Source of the DNA: Fusobacterium sp. FSA-380-WT-3A
Lineage (GTDB): Bacteria > Fusobacteriota > Fusobacteriia > Fusobacteriales > Fusobacteriaceae
Assembly (NCBI RefSeq): GCF_012843705.1
Contig: NZ_JABAFQ010000002.1
Location: 62,001-126,000, forward strand
Direction: 5' to 3'
DNA: 64,000 nucleotides
The position numbers and the translations under genes were made by a program. A model generated the notes under the pieces. It was not told where the DNA came from. It worked only from the letters and a program-made list of their open reading frames with translations, and searched no databases. Shown piece after piece: positions 8,900 to 17,009 of the stretch (positions within the stretch are counted from its first letter, which is position 1; each line of letters begins with the position of its first letter).

Positions 8900-10297
8900 A
8901 TGAATAAAGACCAACGTTCTCAATTTAGAGATGCAAAACTTTTACCTTTGCTTATTAAATTTTCTGTTCCTAGTACCATTGTTGCCTTATCCTCTATCTT
9001 ATTAAATACAACAGATAGATATTTTATTGGTCAAGCAATGGGAAGAGTTGGAATTGGTTCTATTGCAACAATTTATCCTTTAATTGTTTTAGGTGATGCT
9101 CTGGGAATGTTTTTTAATGCTGGTGGTTCCTCTTTAGTAAGTATTCAACTGGGACAAGATAATCTTGAAGGTGCTAGAAAAACTTTAGGAGCTTGTATTT
9201 TTACTGTTGGAGTTGTTGGAATAATTTATACTATTTTAGGTTTTTCTTTTTTAGACCCATTAGTTAGATTTTTAGGAGCAACAGATTCTAATATTCGATA
9301 TGTAAAAGACTATTGTTTATTCTTTCTTCCTTCTGTTACTTTCCAAATGGCATTTTGGTCTTTTTGTGCCTTTGTTAGAAGTGAAGGAAATCCTATTATG
9401 TCAATGATGATAAATTTTGCTTCTATAATTGTTAATGTTATACTAGATTATCTATTTGTTATGGTATTTAGTTGGGAAATGAAAGGAGCTGCTTTAGCTA
9501 CATCTTTTGCTAACTTTGTTCCAGCAATGTTACTTTTACATCATTTTTATAAAAGTGATATATTAACACTAAAAAATAAATATATTTCTTGGGATTTTTC
9601 TATTGTTAAAAGAATGTTTTCTACAGGTTTCTCATCATTCTCTAACGAATTTTTATATGGAGCCTATATACTTGTGTTAAATGTTCAACTACTTAAATAT
9701 GGTGGAGAAATTGCTCTTATCAGTTTAGGTATAATGACTATTCTTAGAAGCTTTATTAATACAAGTTATAGTGGTTTAAATCAAGGAAGGCAACCTATTA
9801 TTTCTTTTAATTGGGGAGCAAAAAATTTTAAAAGAGTTAAAGATACTTTTATATTATCTCTTATAATTTCTGGAATTTCTTCTATCTTTCTAGTTGGTAT
9901 TGTGGTACTTCTATCTGATAAAATAGTTCAAATATTTATAAAAAATGATTTAGAAGTTGTTGAATATACATCACAAGCTATAAGATATCATTTAATGTAT
10001 ATGACTGGAACTGCTATTTATCTATGCTGTGCTGGATATTTCCAAGCAATTAGAAAAGGATTTATTACAACAAGACTTATATTTTTAAGACTTGTCATCT
10101 TATCTATTCCACTTGCTTATATCCTTCCCTTAAAATTTGGAGCAATAGGGGTATTAGTAAGTTTCCCAATAGCAGATTGTACTACAGCTATAGTTGCTGG
10201 ATATTTAATGTGGAAAGAAGTTAAGTTATTAGATAGAAAGTATATGCGTCATGAAATGATTAAAAGATATTTAAAATTAAATAGACCTATAGTATAA
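8900..10297 (+). CDS. MATE family efflux transporter (MepA-like clade)
   Basis: The 465-residue protein has twelve membrane segments in two related halves, with the MATE signature TTDRYFIGQAMG near residues 35-46 and the matching second-half stretch GLNQGRQPIISFNWGA near 293-308. These proteins export cationic drugs, dyes or metabolites in exchange for sodium or protons; the substrate is unknown. It is more like MepA and related clades than like NorM, and unlike the second MATE protein in this window, so the two are not a recent duplication. AAGGAGGG precedes ATG at 8900. Confidence 0.9.
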   Translation: MNKDQRSQFRDAKLLPLLIKFSVPSTIVALSSILLNTTDRYFIGQAMGRVGIGSIATIYPLIVLGDALGMFFNAGGSSLVSIQLGQDNLEGARKTLGACIFTVGVVGIIYTILGFSFLDPLVRFLGATDSNIRYVKDYCLFFLPSVTFQMAFWSFCAFVRSEGNPIMSMMINFASIIVNVILDYLFVMVFSWEMKGAALATSFANFVPAMLLLHHFYKSDILTLKNKYISWDFSIVKRMFSTGFSSFSNEFLYGAYILVLNVQLLKYGGEIALISLGIMTILRSFINTSYSGLNQGRQPIISFNWGAKNFKRVKDTFILSLIISGISSIFLVGIVVLLSDKIVQIFIKNDLEVVEYTSQAIRYHLMYMTGTAIYLCCAGYFQAIRKGFITTRLIFLRLVILSIPLAYILPLKFGAIGVLVSFPIADCTTAIVAGYLMWKEVKLLDRKYMRHEMIKRYLKLNRPIV

Positions 10298-10304
10298 TTT
10301 ATTT

Positions 10305-10348
10305 AAGCTGTTATAATTATTAATAAATAATTTATAACAGCTTTTTTA
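10305..10348 (+). terminator. Terminator of the first MATE gene
   Basis: AAGCTGTTATAA pairs with TTATAACAGCTT across an AT loop and is followed by a run of T. It starts 8 bases after the MATE stop codon. Confidence 0.8.
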
Positions 10349-10375
10349 TATATAAAATTTTTATAATAAAAACAC

Positions 10376-10404
10376 TTGTATTTATTTTAAAAACATAGTA
10401 TCAT
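10376..10404 (+). promoter_or_regulatory. Promoter of thrC-thrB
   Basis: TTGTAT at 10376-10381 and TATCAT at 10399-10404 have a 17-base spacer. The leader of about 20 bases is too short for a threonine attenuator of the E. coli kind. Confidence 0.6.
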
Positions 10405-10432
10405 ATATACAAATTAAAAATCGGAGGTTTTT

Positions 10433-11923
10433 ATGAATTGTATAAGCACTAGAAATAAAAATATATCTATCTCTCCTTCTCTTGGGATTTTAAAAGGCAT
10501 TTCTAAAGATGGAGGATTATTTATTTTTGAAAATATAGAAAATTTGAAATTATCTTTAGAAGAAATTGAGAATTTAAAAGATTTATCATATAAAGATATT
10601 GCTTTTCAAATTTTAAAAAGATTATTATATGATTTTCCTGAAACATCTTTAAAAAATTCTATAAATTTAGCTTATAATAAATTTTCTACTGAGGAGGTTA
10701 CACCTTTAGTTAAAGTTAATCAAGATTATATTCTAGAGCTTTTTCATGGTCCAACAAGTGCTTTTAAAGATGTTGCTCTTTCTCTACTTCCTCATCTTAC
10801 TGTGGAAGCTATGAAAATAAATAAAATTGACAAAAAACTTTTAATTCTTACTGCAACTTCTGGAGATACAGGAAAAGCTGCTCTTGAAGGATTTAAAAAT
10901 ATAGAAAATATAAAAATTGCTGTATTTTTCCCAAATGATGGAACTAGTACTGTACAAAAAAAACAAATGACAACTCAAGAGGGAAATAATACATATGTTT
11001 ATGGAATAAATGGAAATTTTGATGATGCTCAATCTGGTATAAAAAATATATTTACAGATAAAAATATAGAAAATTATCTTAAAAATAAAAATTATTCATT
11101 CTCTTCTGCAAACTCAATTAATATAGGAAGACTTGTTCCACAAATTATTTACTATTTTTATTCTTATATTAATTTGCTTAAAAAGAATGAAATTTCTATT
11201 GGAGAAAAAGTTAATTTTATAGTTCCAAGTGGTAATTTTGGAGATATTCTTGCTGGATATTATGCTAAACTTCTTGGATTACCTATAAATAAATTAGTTT
11301 GTGCTTCTAATAGTAATAAAGTATTAACTGATTTTTATAACACAGGAGTTTATAATAAAAATAGGGAATTTTTTAAAACTCTTTCTCCATCTATGGATAT
11401 TTTAATTTCAAGTAATTTAGAGCGTCTATTATTTCATTTAAGTAATAATGATGATAAATATATAGAAAAAATTATGAAAGATTTAAAAGAAAATGGTCAA
11501 TATGAAATTTCAGATTCAATGTTAAAAAAATTACAAGAAAATTTCTATTTTGATTATACTGGTGAAGAAGAAACTAAAAAAACTATAAAAAAAGTTTTTA
11601 ATAATTATAATTATCTTTTAGATACTCACACAGCTGTTGGATATTCTGTTATGGAAAAATTTAAAAAATTAGATAAATTTAATTGTAAAAATATTTTACT
11701 ATCTACAGCTAGTCCATTTAAATTTTCAAAATCTGTATATGAAAGTATTTTTGAAGAAATCTCTTTAAATGAATTTGAAATTATGAAAAAGTTGAGCAAA
11801 AAAACAAAATTTCCTATTCCTGAAAATCTAAAAGATTTAGAAAGTAAAAAAGAATTACATAAAAATATAATAGAGAAAAATAATATAGATAAAACTATAG
11901 AGGTGATGCTATGTTCAGAGTAA
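10433..11923 (+). CDS. thrC: Threonine synthase
   Basis: This 496-residue PLP enzyme converts O-phosphohomoserine to threonine. The N-terminal region resembles the E. coli-type ThrC (NISISPSLGIL... KDGGLF), the PLP lysine is Lys112 in HGPTSAFKDVAL, and the phosphate-binding SGDTGKAAL and SGNFGDIL loops follow near residues 144 and 265. The gene overlaps thrB by 13 bases, which suggests coupled translation. aspartokinase and homoserine dehydrogenase are not in this window. Confidence 0.95.
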   Translation: MNCISTRNKNISISPSLGILKGISKDGGLFIFENIENLKLSLEEIENLKDLSYKDIAFQILKRLLYDFPETSLKNSINLAYNKFSTEEVTPLVKVNQDYILELFHGPTSAFKDVALSLLPHLTVEAMKINKIDKKLLILTATSGDTGKAALEGFKNIENIKIAVFFPNDGTSTVQKKQMTTQEGNNTYVYGINGNFDDAQSGIKNIFTDKNIENYLKNKNYSFSSANSINIGRLVPQIIYYFYSYINLLKKNEISIGEKVNFIVPSGNFGDILAGYYAKLLGLPINKLVCASNSNKVLTDFYNTGVYNKNREFFKTLSPSMDILISSNLERLLFHLSNNDDKYIEKIMKDLKENGQYEISDSMLKKLQENFYFDYTGEEETKKTIKKVFNNYNYLLDTHTAVGYSVMEKFKKLDKFNCKNILLSTASPFKFSKSVYESIFEEISLNEFEIMKKLSKKTKFPIPENLKDLESKKELHKNIIEKNNIDKTIEVMLCSE

Positions 11924-12792
11924 GAGTTCCAGCTACTACTGCCAATTTAGGACCAGGTTTTGATTCAGTAGGTTTAGCTTTTAAATTATATTCATATTTT
12001 ACTTTTAAAAATTCTGACAAACCTTTAGTAATAACAGGTTGTGATAAAAAATATCAAAATGAAGATAATTTAGTTTATTACTCTTTTAAAAAGACTTTTG
12101 AATATCTAAATCTTCCTCTTATGAATGTAGAAATAAATATTGAAAGTTCTGTTCCTGTGTGTAGAGGACTTGGAAGTAGTGCTACTTGCATTGTTGGAGG
12201 AGTTATAGGAGCAAGTATCCTATCAGGAAAAAATCTTCCTATGGAAGAAATTTTTAAAATCTGCAATAGTATTGAAGGGCATCCTGATAATATAGCTCCA
12301 GCTCTTTTTGGTGGTCTTACAGTTTCTTTAGTTGAAAATAATATCCCTTACACAGTAAAATATAATATAAGTGATAAACTTAATTTTTATGTCTTCATTC
12401 CTGATTTTGAACTTTCAACAGAAAAAGCAAGAAATGTTTTACCAAAAGAAATTTCTTTTAAAGATGGTGTCTATAATATTTCTAGAACAGGAGTTTTATT
12501 AAAATCCTTGGAATTAGGTGATGAAAATCTTATAAAAATTTCTCTTTTTGATAAACTTCATCAACAATATAGATTTCCATTAATTGATGAAAGTTCCGAA
12601 ATAATAAAAATTTGTAATTCTAATAATGTTTTGGGAGTTGTTATAAGTGGAGCTGGTCCAACTCTTTTAGGAATCACTAAAAATAATAATTTAATTGATG
12701 AAATTTCTTCACAAATAAAACTTCTAAAAAATAAATGGGAGATAAAAAAATTAGATATAGATATTTCAGGAACTATCATTGAAAATCTATAA
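11911..12792 (+). CDS. thrB: Homoserine kinase
   Basis: The 293-residue GHMP-family kinase phosphorylates homoserine with ATP, supplying the substrate of ThrC. It begins with RVRVPATTANLGPGFDS, carries the ATP loop PVCRGLGSSATC near residues 82-93 and the C-terminal GHMP motif VVISGAGPTLLGI near 245-257. The ATG at 11911 lies within the end of thrC, with GAGGTG just upstream, so both are made from one transcript. Confidence 0.95.
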   Translation: MFRVRVPATTANLGPGFDSVGLAFKLYSYFTFKNSDKPLVITGCDKKYQNEDNLVYYSFKKTFEYLNLPLMNVEINIESSVPVCRGLGSSATCIVGGVIGASILSGKNLPMEEIFKICNSIEGHPDNIAPALFGGLTVSLVENNIPYTVKYNISDKLNFYVFIPDFELSTEKARNVLPKEISFKDGVYNISRTGVLLKSLELGDENLIKISLFDKLHQQYRFPLIDESSEIIKICNSNNVLGVVISGAGPTLLGITKNNNLIDEISSQIKLLKNKWEIKKLDIDISGTIIENL

Positions 12793-12865
12793 TTTTTTCT
12801 TTTCTTATTTTGTTAAATATTATATAATGTGTATAGTTAAAAATTTTTTAAATTAGGAGTTTTTT

Positions 12866-13807
12866 ATGATCAATGATGATGAAAAAATACATAGACTAAT
12901 TGAGGTAGCTAAAAAATATTATCTTGATAATATGACACAAAATGAAATTGCTAAAGATTTTTCTATCTCTAGACCTCTAGTTAGTAAACTATTAAGTGAT
13001 GCTATTAAAATGGGAATTGTTACAATTAATATAAATTATCCTCATTCATATAGTAATGATTTAGCTGAAGAATTGAAAAGATTATTTAATATTGATGATG
13101 TCTATATAATTTCTCAAACTCCCACTGTTAATACTGACAATTATATAGCTGAAAAAGCTATTGAATACATTACAAAAGAGTTAGAGGATGTTAAATTTTT
13201 AGGTATTGGTTGGGGAAATATTATTAGCGAAATTACTGATAATTTAGAAAAAAAAGAAAAAAATATTAAAAATTTAAAAGGAAAAGTTGTTCCTCTTATT
13301 GGAAATACTAATATTCCTTTTAAAGGATATCACCCAAATGAATTGGTTCGTATTATTGGAGAAAAAACAGGTCTTACACCAAGTTATCTTTTCTCTCCAG
13401 CTTTTTTAACTTCTTATCAAGAAAAAGAAATTTTCTTATCTGTTGAAAACTACAAAGAAATTTCTTCAGTTTGGGATAAATTAGATTTAGCTATTGTAGG
13501 CATTAACAGTCATCCGTCTGTTCCAGATTTAGCTACAGCTTTAAGATTTGGTGATGCTCTTTCTAAAAAAAGAGCTGTTGGAAAAATCCTATCTTATTAT
13601 TTTGATAAAAAAGGAAAAGTTATTCAAGGAGAAAATGATTTTTCTGTAGAAATTCCTTTACATTTATTAAAAAAGACAAAAAAAGTTATAGGAATTGCTT
13701 CATCTAAAGTTAATAAAAATGCAATTATTGGGGCTTTAAATTCAAGAATTATAACTCATCTTATTATTACAAGTGATGTTGCAAAAGAAATATTAAATGA
13801 AAAATAG
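12866..13807 (+). CDS. SorC/LsrR-family transcriptional regulator
   Basis: The 313-residue protein has an N-terminal helix-turn-helix (TQNEIAKDFSISRPLVSKLL, about residues 24-43) and a C-terminal sugar-phosphate-binding domain of the SorC family, the family of E. coli LsrR. The effector domain shows the GIGWGNI loop near 111 and the conserved end with a THLIITSD segment. Members bind phosphorylated sugars or phospho-AI-2 and usually repress a neighbouring catabolic operon. It converges on the dhaL-dhaK-VOC-lsrF operon, sharing only a terminator, which makes that operon its likely target. TATAAT at 12823-12828 is a probable -10 box. Confidence 0.88.
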   Translation: MINDDEKIHRLIEVAKKYYLDNMTQNEIAKDFSISRPLVSKLLSDAIKMGIVTININYPHSYSNDLAEELKRLFNIDDVYIISQTPTVNTDNYIAEKAIEYITKELEDVKFLGIGWGNIISEITDNLEKKEKNIKNLKGKVVPLIGNTNIPFKGYHPNELVRIIGEKTGLTPSYLFSPAFLTSYQEKEIFLSVENYKEISSVWDKLDLAIVGINSHPSVPDLATALRFGDALSKKRAVGKILSYYFDKKGKVIQGENDFSVEIPLHLLKKTKKVIGIASSKVNKNAIIGALNSRIITHLIITSDVAKEILNEK

Positions 13808-13832
13808 AGTGGAAAATTTCCACTCTATTTCT
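13804..13832. terminator. Bidirectional terminator between the regulator and lsrF
   Basis: AGAGTGGAAA and TTTCCACTCT form a nearly perfect 10-bp stem with a one-base nominal centre between the two convergent stop codons. T-rich flank follows on the plus strand. Confidence 0.7.
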
Positions 13833-14708
13833 TTATTTATTTTCTTCATAAAATTTATAAGCTTCTTCTACTGTATATCCTTCATGAACTATTTTTCTTA
13901 TTGCTTGAGCCATAGCTTTTGGAGATTCAGCTTGGAATATATTTCTTCCCATATCAACTCCAACTGCTCCTTTACTTATTGCATTGTAAGCCAATTCTAA
14001 AGCCTCTTTTTCAGGAACTTTCTTTCCTCCAGCTACAACTATTGGAACAGGACAAGCTGCTACTACTTCTTCAAAGTCCTCACAATAATATGTTTTTATA
14101 ATATGAGCTCCTAATTCAGCTAACATTCTAGTAGCTAACTTAAAGAATTTTGGAGTTCTTTCCATATCTTTCCCAACTGCTACTACACCTAACACAGGGA
14201 TTCCATATTTATTTCCCATATCAACTGTTCTCACTAGATTCTCAAGAGAAGTTTTTTCTCCTGGAGCTCCTATAAAAGTTTGTACAGCCAAACAAGTGGC
14301 ATCTAATCTTATAGCATCTTCTATATCTACTCCTATTACTTCATGACTCATATCATCATCTAATACAGAGCTTCCAGCACTAGCTCTTAGAGCTATTCCT
14401 TTTTTACAAGTAGGTGGAATACAAGTTCTTATTGCTCCACGAGTTCCCATTAACACATCAACATCTTCCATTAATGGTGGAATAGCTAAATCTAATCTTT
14501 CAAGTCCTGCTGTTGAACCCATAATATATCCATGGTCAAAGGCAAGCATAACTGTTTTTCCTGTTTTTGGATTAAAAATTCTTGAGAATCTTGCTTTCAT
14601 TCCCCAATCCATATTTTGCATTCCTTTTACAAAAAAACTTCCTTGATTTGCAAAAGGAGTATCCACTTCATAATCTTTTGCAATTTTATTTCCAAATTTA
14701 TCTGCCAT
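13833..14708 (-). CDS. lsrF: LsrF-like class I aldolase/thiolase
   Basis: The protein has 291 residues, the same length as E. coli LsrF as I remember it. It shares long blocks with that enzyme: LDWGM-like MDWGMKARFSRIFNPKTG near 33-50, MLAFDHGY at 54-61, PVPIVVAGGKK and GVDMGRNIFQ. Lys205 in AHIIKTYY aligns with the active-site lysine. LsrF transfers an acetyl group from a phosphorylated diketone to CoA, the last step of AI-2 breakdown. Here it is the last gene of the dhaL operon, so the substrate may be AI-2-like or another phosphorylated ketose. The ribosome site is separated from the start by a hairpin (see 14706-14737). Confidence 0.85.
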   Translation of the reverse strand: MADKFGNKIAKDYEVDTPFANQGSFFVKGMQNMDWGMKARFSRIFNPKTGKTVMLAFDHGYIMGSTAGLERLDLAIPPLMEDVDVLMGTRGAIRTCIPPTCKKGIALRASAGSSVLDDDMSHEVIGVDIEDAIRLDATCLAVQTFIGAPGEKTSLENLVRTVDMGNKYGIPVLGVVAVGKDMERTPKFFKLATRMLAELGAHIIKTYYCEDFEEVVAACPVPIVVAGGKKVPEKEALELAYNAISKGAVGVDMGRNIFQAESPKAMAQAIRKIVHEGYTVEEAYKFYEENK

Positions 14709-14737
14709 ATTTCTTATGTGATAAAATCACATCCTCC
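14706..14737 (-). promoter_or_regulatory. Hairpin-bridged ribosome binding site of lsrF
   Basis: In the transcript, GGAGG (14733-14737) is followed at once by a 7-bp hairpin, AUGUGAU-UUU-AUCACAU (14716-14732), then AAGAAAU and the lsrF AUG at 14708. Linear spacing is 24 bases, too long, but with the hairpin folded it is 7. An in-frame UGA inside the hairpin excludes an upstream start. The hairpin also holds an AUG-UGA start-stop right after the site. Confidence 0.65.
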
Positions 14738-14743
14738 TATTTT

Positions 14744-15067
14744 TTAATTTTTATCTTCATATAATTCTATTATTGTATCATCCCAAATTATAAAAGCTAT
14801 TCTTACATTTGGAGCTATTTCAGCTGGTCCAAATATTACTTGTTGAGCTTTTGCCATATATGGTTCAGCATCATCAACTTTATAAGCTACATGAGGATTT
14901 TTATGCATTATTTCAGGGAAAGGAGTTCCTGCTTCAAATTTTAAATACTCTATTTTAAAATCATAATCATCTGGATTGCTCATCCAAATTTTCATATCTT
15001 CATTATAAGTCATTCCTTCTTTTAAATTTGTAATTGGTATTCCTATATGCATGAATTCAGCTGCCAT
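14744..15067 (-). CDS. Small VOC (glyoxalase-fold) protein
   Basis: This 107-residue protein has one vicinal-oxygen-chelate module pair in compact form. Putative metal ligands are His7 (MHIGIP), Glu40 or Glu45, His59 (NPHVAYKVDD) and Glu101 (IIELYE). VOC enzymes use such a site to isomerise, epimerise or cleave small ketones and hydroxyacids. It sits between dhaK and lsrF, so it probably handles the phosphorylated ketose made by DhaKL, the position taken by the unrelated isomerase LsrG in the AI-2 pathway. AGGAGG lies 6 bases before the ATG. The exact reaction is unknown. Confidence 0.75.
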   Translation of the reverse strand: MAAEFMHIGIPITNLKEGMTYNEDMKIWMSNPDDYDFKIEYLKFEAGTPFPEIMHKNPHVAYKVDDAEPYMAKAQQVIFGPAEIAPNVRIAFIIWDDTIIELYEDKN

Positions 15068-15107
15068 AATTACCTCCTAAAATTTTTAATTAATATTTTT
15101 TATAAAA

Positions 15108-16106
15108 TTATTTTTTAAAATATGGTGTATTACATGGAGCATTCCAATATTCTAACATCTCATCATCCATTCTAGCAAACATCATTTGGAATCCAGCTTG
15201 TTCTTGAACTGTTAATATTTCTCCTACAACATTAGCTACAACTTCAATTCCTTTTTCAGCTAAATAATTATGAACTTTTCTAAATACTATTAGTTGTTCC
15301 ATAAGAGTTGTTGCTCCACTTCCATTTATAACAACTAATACTTTTTCTCCAGAAACTAAGCTTAAATCTTTTATTAAAGCATCAGACATTATTTGAGCTG
15401 TTTCATCAGCTGTTTTAAGAGGCATTCTTCCTCCTCCACCTTCTCCATGTTGTCCCATTCCAATTTCCATATCATCTTCACCTAAAACAGCTATAGGTTC
15501 TCCAGTTGTTGGATGAGTAGCTCCTCTTGTAGCAACAGCTATTGTTGCCATATTATCAGCGAATTTTTGGGCTATTTCAGCTACTTCTTCTAGAGATTTT
15601 CCAGAAGCAGCTGCTGCTCCAGCTATTTTATATAAAGGTACACAACCTACAAGTCCTCTTCTATCATCTCCATTTTCTCTTGGAGCATTAGAAATATCTT
15701 CTTGAGTAACAATTTTGGCTACTTTTATTCCTTCTTTTTTTAGAGCTTTCATTGTAAGATTTCCTGTAAGCATATCTCCAGCATGATTAAGAACTACAAA
15801 TAAAACTCCTTTTCCTTTATCAGCCATTTTTATAGCTTTTATACAAGGTTGTGGTCCTGGAGCTGCAAATATATCTCCTGGTACTGATATATCTAACATT
15901 CCTTCTCCTACAAACCCACTAAGAGCTGGTTCATGTCCTGTTCCTCCTAATGTAACTATTGTTACACGGTCAGCATCTTTTAATTTTTTATTTACTATTA
16001 ATTCACTATCAACATATTCTATTATATCCTTATTTGATAGTACTAATCCTTCTAAAAGTTCTTTTGTTAAATTGCTTGGGTCATTAATAAATTTTTTCAT
16101 TTTCAT
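15108..16106 (-). CDS. dhaK: DhaK-like hydroxyketone kinase, substrate-binding subunit
   Basis: The 332-residue protein is the substrate subunit of a dihydroxyacetone-kinase-type enzyme. His58 (GGTGHEPA), Asp111 (HAGDMLTG) and His220 (GMGQHGEGG) match E. coli His56, Asp109 and the covalent His218 with a constant offset of two, so the hemiaminal chemistry should be intact. The loop before the Asp is LNHAGD instead of the usual NYTGD, and the tail is different, which points to a substrate other than dihydroxyacetone. The protein is shorter than E. coli DhaK (356). dhaL lies 34 bases upstream; no dhaM is nearby. Confidence 0.88.
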   Translation of the reverse strand: MKMKKFINDPSNLTKELLEGLVLSNKDIIEYVDSELIVNKKLKDADRVTIVTLGGTGHEPALSGFVGEGMLDISVPGDIFAAPGPQPCIKAIKMADKGKGVLFVVLNHAGDMLTGNLTMKALKKEGIKVAKIVTQEDISNAPRENGDDRRGLVGCVPLYKIAGAAAASGKSLEEVAEIAQKFADNMATIAVATRGATHPTTGEPIAVLGEDDMEIGMGQHGEGGGGRMPLKTADETAQIMSDALIKDLSLVSGEKVLVVINGSGATTLMEQLIVFRKVHNYLAEKGIEVVANVVGEILTVQEQAGFQMMFARMDDEMLEYWNAPCNTPYFKK

Positions 16107-16140
16107 AAAAATATCGCCTCCTAATTTTTTATAAATAAAT

Positions 16141-16767
16141 TTATTTTATTCCATTTGCTAACCCTCTAAATAAACATGCCAATGATGTAGCTCCAGCATC
16201 TTTATATCCTAGAGTTTTTTCTTTATAACTTTTTGCTCTTCCAAATTTTGAAATATATTTTTTTGTATCCTCAGCCCCTTGTTCAGCTGCTTTGGCTATT
16301 TCTTCAAAAAATTCTTTAAAATTTGTAGCTTTTGAATTCTCAGCTGTTTCTACAGCTGGAATTAAAGTATCCATCATAGTTTTTTCCCCAACTTTAGCTG
16401 TTGTTATATCTTGCATTTCACTTAAAGAACTTTTTAACATCTTTTTAAAATCATCTATTGTTAATTCTTCTTCATCATCTAAATCAACAACTAAACCTGA
16501 TATTAAAGTTCCCCATAAAGGTCCAGCTGAGCCACCATTTACTCCCATTATACCAGTTCCTAAATCATCTATAAAATCTTTTATAGATTCATTATCTGAC
16601 CATACTTCTATTTTCTCCTCCATTAATTTTGCTATTTTACCAATAGTTATTCCATGGTCTCCATCTCCAAATTGTGAATCTATTTTAGAAAATTCTTCAC
16701 AATTTTCTTTTAAAAGTGAAGCTGCTGCTAAAAACATCTTTTTTAACTCTTTTTTTGTAATAGACAT
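16141..16767 (-). CDS. dhaL: DhaL-like kinase, ADP/ATP-binding subunit
   Basis: The 208-residue helical-barrel subunit binds the nucleotide and passes phosphate to the ketone held by DhaK. Asp30, Asp35 and Asp37 in DSQFGDGDHG are the magnesium ligands, and GGSAGPLWG near 79-87 lines the phosphate site. An upstream in-frame ATG at 16821 is discarded because it lies in the promoter; ATG 16767 follows AGAGGTG at proper distance. As no DhaM phosphotransferase subunit is in the operon, the nucleotide may be exchangeable ATP, or DhaM may be encoded elsewhere. First gene of the operon. Confidence 0.88.
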   Translation of the reverse strand: MSITKKELKKMFLAAASLLKENCEEFSKIDSQFGDGDHGITIGKIAKLMEEKIEVWSDNESIKDFIDDLGTGIMGVNGGSAGPLWGTLISGLVVDLDDEEELTIDDFKKMLKSSLSEMQDITTAKVGEKTMMDTLIPAVETAENSKATNFKEFFEEIAKAAEQGAEDTKKYISKFGRAKSYKEKTLGYKDAGATSLACLFRGLANGIK

Positions 16768-16785
16768 ACTAACACCTCTTCTTTT

Positions 16786-16828
16786 ACATTTGTTAATAAT
16801 TATTACCATATTTTTTAGCAAATGTCAA
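16786..16828 (-). promoter_or_regulatory. Promoter and likely operator of the dhaL operon
   Basis: On the minus strand TTGACA (16823-16828) and TAATAA (16800-16805) are 17 bases apart. A 12-bp palindrome, TAATAATTATTA (16794-16805), covers the -10 box, and arms ACATTTG (16786-16792) and CAAATGT (16819-16825) flank it. This is where a SorC-family regulator could bind; the assignment to the neighbouring regulator is inferred. Confidence 0.6.
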
Positions 16829-16889
16829 TAGTTTTTTTATATTTATTATAAGATTTCCATATTTTATGTATTATATTTTTTCATTTACT

Positions 16890-17005
16890 ATAAAAAAAAT
16901 GCTGTTACAAATCTTTTATTATAAAATAAAATTTATTTTCATAAAAATATTTTTAATTATGAAAATTTTATTTATTATTAATAATTTTATAAAATGTAAC
17001 AGCTC
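16890..17005 (-). terminator. Long imperfect terminator hairpin
   Basis: Arms GCTGTTACA (16901-16909) and TGTAACAGC (16995-17003) close a large AT-rich structure that contains a second inverted repeat around 16930-16980. A run of A on the plus strand gives a U-tract for the minus-strand hydrolase gene ending at 17010. Confidence 0.6.
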
Positions 17006-17009
17006 TTTT

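Noticed and set aside
16292-16831. Open frame of 179 codons on the plus strand
   Set aside because: It is antisense to dhaL and its promoter and lacks a ribosome site; composition reflects codon bias of the real gene.
16890-17005. Miniature transposable element
   Set aside because: The arms match a terminator for the adjacent gene, no target duplication is seen and no second copy occurs in the window.
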